64,000 nucleotides of DNA, taken from positions 22,422,422 to 22,486,421 of the forward strand of contig NC_031498.1 in NCBI RefSeq assembly GCF_000237925.1, read 5' to 3'. Position 1 is the stretch's first letter. Each line of letters starts with the position of its first letter. Positions 58,612 to 64,000 of the stretch are shown here, piece by piece. Under the pieces are notes generated by a model. It saw nothing but the letters and a program-made list of their open reading frames with translations. It was not told the origin of the DNA and searched no databases. The DNA comes from Schistosoma mansoni. Its lineage: Eukaryota > Platyhelminthes > Trematoda > Strigeidida > Schistosomatidae. A program made the translations under genes and the position numbers.

Positions 58612-59249
58612 TATGACATAAAGAGAAATATGTGCTTTGTGAAACACATTATTGTACGAATAGTAATATATTTAGTTGTTTTTATTTAATTCCTTTTAGA
58701 TTTTGCTTCACACTCGGAGATATTGTTTTGGTTAGTAGCATATATACAGATAGTTAATTTATATGTTCATTTATCTATTCAATTATCCCTGTTCAGTGAA
58801 GATTTTATTAGTGATTGTAAATACACGTTTTGTGCGAAGTTTATTTGTTCATCAGATAAAATTAAAGGATCTGTACCGGTTTTTGTTTCCAGAAGATGAT
58901 ACTCTTACTGAAACTTGTTTGTCAAGTTTTTGTTTGAGTGTTGGTACTAAGACTTGTGAAGCTGTAGCTTTTTGTTTTCAGTACGTTTACTAATGAATTT
59001 TAATTTTACCTTACCGTCACGTGGCAACAGTCCATGAAGACACTGACTATTGAGATGAGCTGTGTAAGTGGGTATAGACTACCTGGTCGGGGTCCGCGGG
59101 ATTATCGTAACCAATGGTTATAGACTTTGGTTGATGGCTAAAAACTGTTCAGTAACGCAAGTATATTCATTTTCTGTCTTCCTTCAGGTTCTAAGTTAAC
59201 TGATAGATCTTGTCCATTCCAATAATCCTTATTTTCTGTTAGACTCGTA
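58612..59249. other. OCIAD-like 3' flank; no further feature
   Basis: AT-rich 3' flank to about 59000, then a slightly GC-richer stretch (59040-59130) that may be an old repeat. No gene. Confidence 0.4.
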
Positions 59250-59416
59250 TTTATTTTATTTATTTATTTAAACACATATATATTGGTACGAAAGGGCACC
59301 AGGTACATATGCGCCACACAAAATAATGAAAGTAGGAAGAGAAGGGATGAAAAGATAAGGCGGACTGAAATGTACAACCAGAAGACTCTTTCAGTTAGGA
59401 AAGTTAGAACCATTCT

Positions 59417-62400
59417 TTATGTAGAGAGTAAAAGAAGGTTGCAGCAGGATCGCCACTGGCTTCTATTCTGAGCCATATCTGATAACGTCTCTAGCCACTG
59501 TGTTGTACCATCTCTCGGACCCCAACCAGGGAGTCGTGAAGGACCAACGGAAGCTAGCCCTTTGCAGCTTTCTTTCATGCCACGACACCATGTCATACAC
59601 TGACCTCCTCTCCGCTTTTTCCAACCAGTCCCAGGGTTGGCAAATAATGCACGACGTGGAAGTCTCTGGGACGACATTCGTAAAACATGTCCAAGCCACC
59701 GAAGTCGGTGTTTCAAGATGGTGACACCAATTGAATTATCGTCTCTGCGCCCGAACACATGATGCCGAACCTCTGCATTACTAACATGGTGTTGCCACTG
59801 GATGTCAGCAATCCTTCGGAGACAACGATGATCGAACACAGAGAGACGTCTAACATCCTCAACTCGGAGAGGCCAGGTTTCACAAGCAAAGAGCAAAACT
59901 GCTCTCACCGACGCGTTGTAGATCCGACCTTTTACAGCCAGACTAACATCACGAAGGCGCCAAAGATGGCCCAGATTGGTATAAGCCGCTCTGGCTTTCA
60001 TTATACGTGCATCAATCTCATCACTCACGCCACCACCAGCACTTATATAGCTACCTAGATACACGAACTTCTCAACTACTTCGATCTCCTCACCATCCAG
60101 GGTGAGTACAGGATGAGAATCCTGCCAGTCTTGTAGGAGTACTTTGCACTTGGAGGGTGCAAAGCACATGCCGTACCTGCGGACACTGATTGCCAACTGA
60201 TTAAGTGCTGATTGCATGCCTTGGGCATTATCGCACAGTAAGACAATATCATCCGCATACTCAAGGTCGAGAAGTCGTTCTCCAGGCAACATATCCACAC
60301 CGCCATTACTTACATCCATCAGAGCTGTTTCCAGGATGTCGTCGATGGCAAAGTTGAAGAGGAATGGTGAGATTGGGCAACCCTGCCTAACCCCGCTGCT
60401 CGAATGGAACAAGGGAGAAAGGTGGTTGTATGCCCTCACTCTGCCTGAGGTGTTCGTATACAGGGCCTTTAAGATGTTAATGAACTTCTCAGGCACACCC
60501 TTCTTCAATAGACAATCCCAGAGAACAGTCCTATCCAACGAATCGAAGGCCGCCCTGATATCAAGAAACACTACGATTGTTGGCCTGCGATAAGTATGAC
60601 GGTGTTCTAACATTTGGCGGAGGGTGAAGATGTGATCAATGCATCATAGACCAGAACGAAAACCAGCCTGCTCCTCGCGAGTCAATCGTTCTCGGGTTTT
60701 AAACAACCTACGAAGAATGATAGAAGCCAATAGTTTGGACGCAATCGGAAGTAGACTTATCCCCCGATAGTTATTGCAGGAACAACGTGAACCCTTTTTA
60801 AAGATAGGGACGACTATCAACTCATTACATTGTGTTGGAACACTTTCTAGCTCCCAAACCTTTGCAAACAACGCAGTCAGTTCCTTAGCCAGAAAGTCAC
60901 CACCATCTTTAAAAAGAGCCGGAGGTAAGTCATCTGGACCCGGTGATTTGTAACGTTTCAAGAGTTGGAGTTCCTTGCGGACTTCCGCCTCGTTTGGTGG
61001 ATCAGTCTTCACCGGCCATGGGGGGCAGGACAGGCTGGTTGATGTTGCCGGAGCAGCAGGCCAGTTGAACTGCCCTTCGAAAAATTCCGCCCATCGTCCA
61101 AGACGTCGACAGATGTTAGTGATTGGCATCCCGTCATCCTCGTAGATTGTTTCACTCACACCAGACTTCTTGCTGCCAGTGGCTCGGATGAGTTGGAAGA
61201 GCTTCCGGCAGTTACCAGATGCAGCTGCTTCTTCCATCTCATTAGCACGCTCCGACCACCAGGCTTCTCGGTCCTTACGCAAGCTTTGCCCAATTTCATT
61301 GCGTAACAGCCTTCGTTTGTGGTCATACTCACGGTCACCCGGAGTAGACCGACGGGCTTCCATCAGTTGTAAGGAGCCAGAAGAAACCCAGTGCTTGTAA
61401 GCGGGACGTTTCGCGAAGCCGCAAGCGACTTTACTCGCCATTTTCATGGCGTCGTGAAGATGCAACCAATGCTCACCTATACTTTTCGGTGGGGTGGTAG
61501 CTAGCCTAGAAGCTAGCTCCGCTCGATACTTACTTGCAACAGAAGTTACAGCCAGTTTACTAACATCGATCCGTTGGTGGTGGTCAATCCTTCGGCCACT
61601 GAAAAGTAAGGTGAGATTGGCGCAGACCAGGGCATGATCAGACTCCAGATAGGTACTCCAAAAGGAGCGGCAGTCTTGTACACAACCACGCCAGCGGTAG
61701 CTGATCGCGATGTGATCAATCTGAGTCCAGGCTTGGGATGCAGACGGAGGACGCCAGGTGGCACACCGGCGATGACTGTGCCGGAAGTTAGTGCTGGCCA
61801 GAAACAGGTTGTGGTCTGTGCATAGTTGCAGCAGACGGTCCCCGTTATCTGTCCTGCGACCAACAAGTCCCCATCAGCCACCTAGACGACTCTCTTCTGT
61901 GCCTAGACGCCCGACCTGTGCATTCAAGTCTCCGGCTAATACTACAATATCTGTCGAACGCGCTTTCTGGAGAAGAACTGTTAACTGATGGTAAAACTCA
62001 TCCTTGATTGCATCTGGGCTGCAATCTGTCGGGGCATAGGCGGAGATGACGAAAAGACACCGTTTCTCACGCCGGTTTCTTCTCACTTTGATGGAACTTT
62101 CTAATCTAACAGCACATAACCGACTGTTAATGGGGATCCAATCGATTAGTGCTGCCTCAGCCCTAGCGCTTAGTGCGACACCAACGCCAGCAAGACCAGA
62201 CGAAGATGCCACAGGGTCCCCGGATAAGCGCACGTGGAACAAGCTTTTCGAGGCGACAGATGGAGAGCGGATTTGTAGTACTTCACTAGAGTCTTGAATA
62301 CGGGTCTCGGATAGACAACAAACATCAACATTAAGACCTTCCAAAGACATAGCCAGCCCTATCTGTTGTCTGATCTGCATTAGTGTGCGAACGTTGAAGG

Positions 62401-62467
62401 AAGCCAGCTTGAACGGCGTACGTGGTTTCAGAAAGACTGCTTCAGTATTCATTATCGGTGGAAGCAT
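59417..62467 (-). pseudogene. R1 endonuclease-reverse transcriptase polyprotein
   Basis: One continuous frame of about 1016 codons, the usual length for RTE proteins, with TGA stops at 61876-61874 (after RLGG) and 60646-60644 (after FRSGL). Endonuclease: SFNVRTLMQIRQQIG, CCLSETRIQDSS, SAYAPTDCSPDAIKDE, GDLNAQVG, WTQIDHIAISYRW and ESDHALVC. Linker: SLRKDREAWWSERANEMEEA. RT: SPGPDDLPPALFK, NNYRGISLLPIASK, VVFLDIRAAFDSLDRTVLW (catalytic Asp), SGVRQGCPISPFLFNFAIDD and LLDLEYADDIVLLCDN (catalytic YADD). Then comes the post-RT region with ETWPLRVEDVRRL and GWGPRDGTTQW. All catalytic blocks are intact. Both stops replace positions where relatives have Arg (CGA-type codons), as expected of CG-to-TG decay. 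Confidence 0.9.
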
Positions 62468-62601
62468 TCACTTTCAACCAGACAGTGACTGGAGATCGTT
62501 TAGATGGGACAGATTTTCCACCATGGGCGAGCTGCTGCATAAGTTGAAAAGTAAGGTTACACAAATTGGGGATAAAAGGGGGTGAATTAGCGATATGGTA
62601 A

Positions 62602-62602
<1 letters not shown>

Positions 62603-62633
<31 letters not shown>
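62603..62633. repeat. (AAT)n microsatellite in R1 5' region
   Basis: About ten AAT units. The matching place in the 10.8-kb R1 copy has no such run (text ACATTGTTATTCAC), so it expanded in this copy. Confidence 0.9.
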
Positions 62634-62634
<1 letters not shown>

Positions 62635-63140
62635 TAAATTGTCTTGCTTCTAATATGAACAGGAATAGTATCATCAATAGAGTTCATCATTTCATTCATT
62701 TATGTGTAGGCTGTGATACTGCCCGGGTGCCCAAACCGAAGCAGGTGGTTTTCTTAGGGGACCACACCCCGAGCATTTGACCTAAAGGTCTGATCCACAA
62801 GGCAGTGGAGCATCGTGAGGAGATGCAGTCCCATGGTAGCCGTTGACCAATGACAGGTTCTTCCGCCATTCGTTCCATCAGGATACTGGAGCCCATGTGC
62901 ACCATTGGTTTGGAATCAGGGTTTTCCAACTCCCCTAGGTGGACCCTCCGTGTCCACCAACCCGGTTATAGCGCCGGACATTCTCTTTTCGTCCTCTCAC
63001 TTTCGTAAACAACAGTAATGCCACGAGAAGGCAGTGAGTAGAACTTCCCTGGCAGAGGCTATATATTCGCTGGCCATGTGAGAGCATTTGGAGAGGGAGA
63101 GTAGACTCTCCCCACTCTCGGCCGTACCAGGGCATTTGGG

Positions 63141-63842
63141 GGCTCGATGCGTAATATTTTCTGTTGCAAGTAAGAGTGTTACTACCTCCACTACTCTAGG
63201 ATTTACCGTGCAAGTTCTATCTCGCGGTGCTAATGCTGTGTGGTAATTTGAACGGATGTATACATATGCCAGATTCTACGTTACGTATGATTGACTGACT
63301 AATTCATAACTCAGGTAGGGCTTAAAGAAATAATTATTTGGTATCAAATGGTATCTAAAATCTTTTCAATGCTGTATAAAGGACGTGTGATATTGTTCTT
63401 TTAGGCTTCTCCATTTACGTGCCAAGCATCAAATGATTTAAAGATAACATAAGCAGTTTTTTGCGCACAAACTACAGATAATTTAGAGATGAAATATAAG
63501 AAATGTTTTCTTCATTTTTTAGTAGTGAAACGCATACGCAATTTTAACAAATATATCGAACGGTTATCATTCAACTACTGGTTTCGAACTCTGGTAATAT
63601 TAGTACAAAGAGCTTGAATTATCGGCTCATATTTTGTTATGACTAATTGAAAAAGTATTTGTAGGTAGTTAAATAACACTTGGTCATGAGTTCAAATAAG
63701 TTGGAACGACACTGTTCTATTTCTTCAAGTTTTAATTATTATCAGTTTCCATTTGTATTGTAGAATGTAACTTTTCCCGAGATGTCACCATTAAATATCA
63801 GGTTTACAAGTTCTTTAAATTTTGACCTGTCAAAACACGTAC
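63141..63842. other. No supported feature
   Basis: AT-rich DNA, stop-rich; nothing recognised. Confidence 0.5.
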
Positions 63843-64000
63843 TTACTTACTTACGCCTGTTACTCCCAATGGAGCATAGGCCGACGACCAGCATTCACCA
63901 ACCCACTCTCCTGGGCCTTCTTTTCTAGTTCTATCCAGTTGTTGTTTATTTTTTTCATATCTGTCTCCATTTCTCGGCGTAATGTGTTCTTTGGTCTTCC
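63843..64000 (-). mobile_element. 3' end of LINE R3, cut by window edge
   Basis: On minus, the family C-terminal text ([19 protein letters not shown]) and the terminus GGCCTATGCTCCATTGGGAG, GTAACAGGC, then TAAG repeats. The element continues beyond the window. Confidence 0.8.

Larger units (their letters stand above)
59250..63140 (-). mobile_element. Full-length RTE-type LINE R1
   Basis: On minus: a 5' UTR (63140 to about 62470, with an expanded AAT microsatellite at 62603-62633), one long coding frame (62467-59417), and a 3' end with GTGTGGCGCATATGTACC and an AAAT-type tail (59250-59272). This is the most complete R1 copy in the window and explains the fragments at 7.8, 10.8 and 41.1 kb and the SINE-like derivatives at 2.9, 28.6 and 39.7 kb. 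Two in-frame TGA stops are the only coding defects I can see, so it is young. Confidence 0.9.

Noticed and set aside
61546-61881. 111-residue open frame on minus in R1
   Set aside because: The true R1 frame is a different one (it continues ESDHALVC and SGRRIDHHQ); this is a shadow.
1-64000. CRISPR arrays, bacterial operons or terminators
   Set aside because: None seen; the window is eukaryotic with introns and LINEs.

Overview
The window looks like nuclear DNA of a blood fluke (genus Schistosoma). It is AT-rich and dense in non-LTR retrotransposons of the RTE and CR1 types. It holds short repeats that pair a tRNA-like head with a hammerhead ribozyme, the Smα style known from schistosomes. 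Host genes are few and far apart, and one has a 31-nt micro-intron typical of flukes. The species cannot be told from the sequence alone.

Host genes, left to right: a few unassigned possible exons (4.2-4.8 kb, 8.96-9.09 kb, 21.4 kb); a four-exon RPL10A (uL1) gene or duplicate on the minus strand (13.37-14.25 kb); an intronless full-length ATG7, the autophagy E1-like enzyme (33.15-35.27 kb); the last two exons of a ZCCHC10-like zinc-knuckle gene (36.18-36.60 kb); and an OCIA-domain gene (58.03-58.61 kb). No operon-like arrangement is seen.

Most of the rest is mobile DNA. I use local labels. R1 is an RTE-type LINE: one full-length copy on minus at 59.25-63.14 kb, a 5' part at 10.8-12.1 kb and RT scraps at 7.8 and 41.1 kb. 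R2 is a second RTE-type LINE (46.5-55.87 kb) split in two by C2, a full-length CR1/jockey-type LINE (48.76-54.96 kb). R3 is a third RTE-type LINE (29.5-31.6 kb, with 3' ends at 5.2, 7.1, 9.5 and 63.9 kb). C1 is a CR1-type LINE at 14.3-16.7 kb. Three short elements join the R1 5' UTR to the R1 3' end at the same junction, a SINE-like family. A Ty3/gypsy-like LTR retrotransposon fossil lies at 22.56-25.37 kb.

The most interesting material is the hammerhead-bearing repeats: two circularly permuted copies flanking 28.2-29.5 kb, one with every core ribozyme base in place; a relic at 6.16 kb; and two head-to-head relic copies at 38.0-38.55 kb. A 398-bp sequence present twice, 12.9 kb apart, with a single difference is also unexplained. 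All calls come from reading the sequence and from family knowledge; no search was run.
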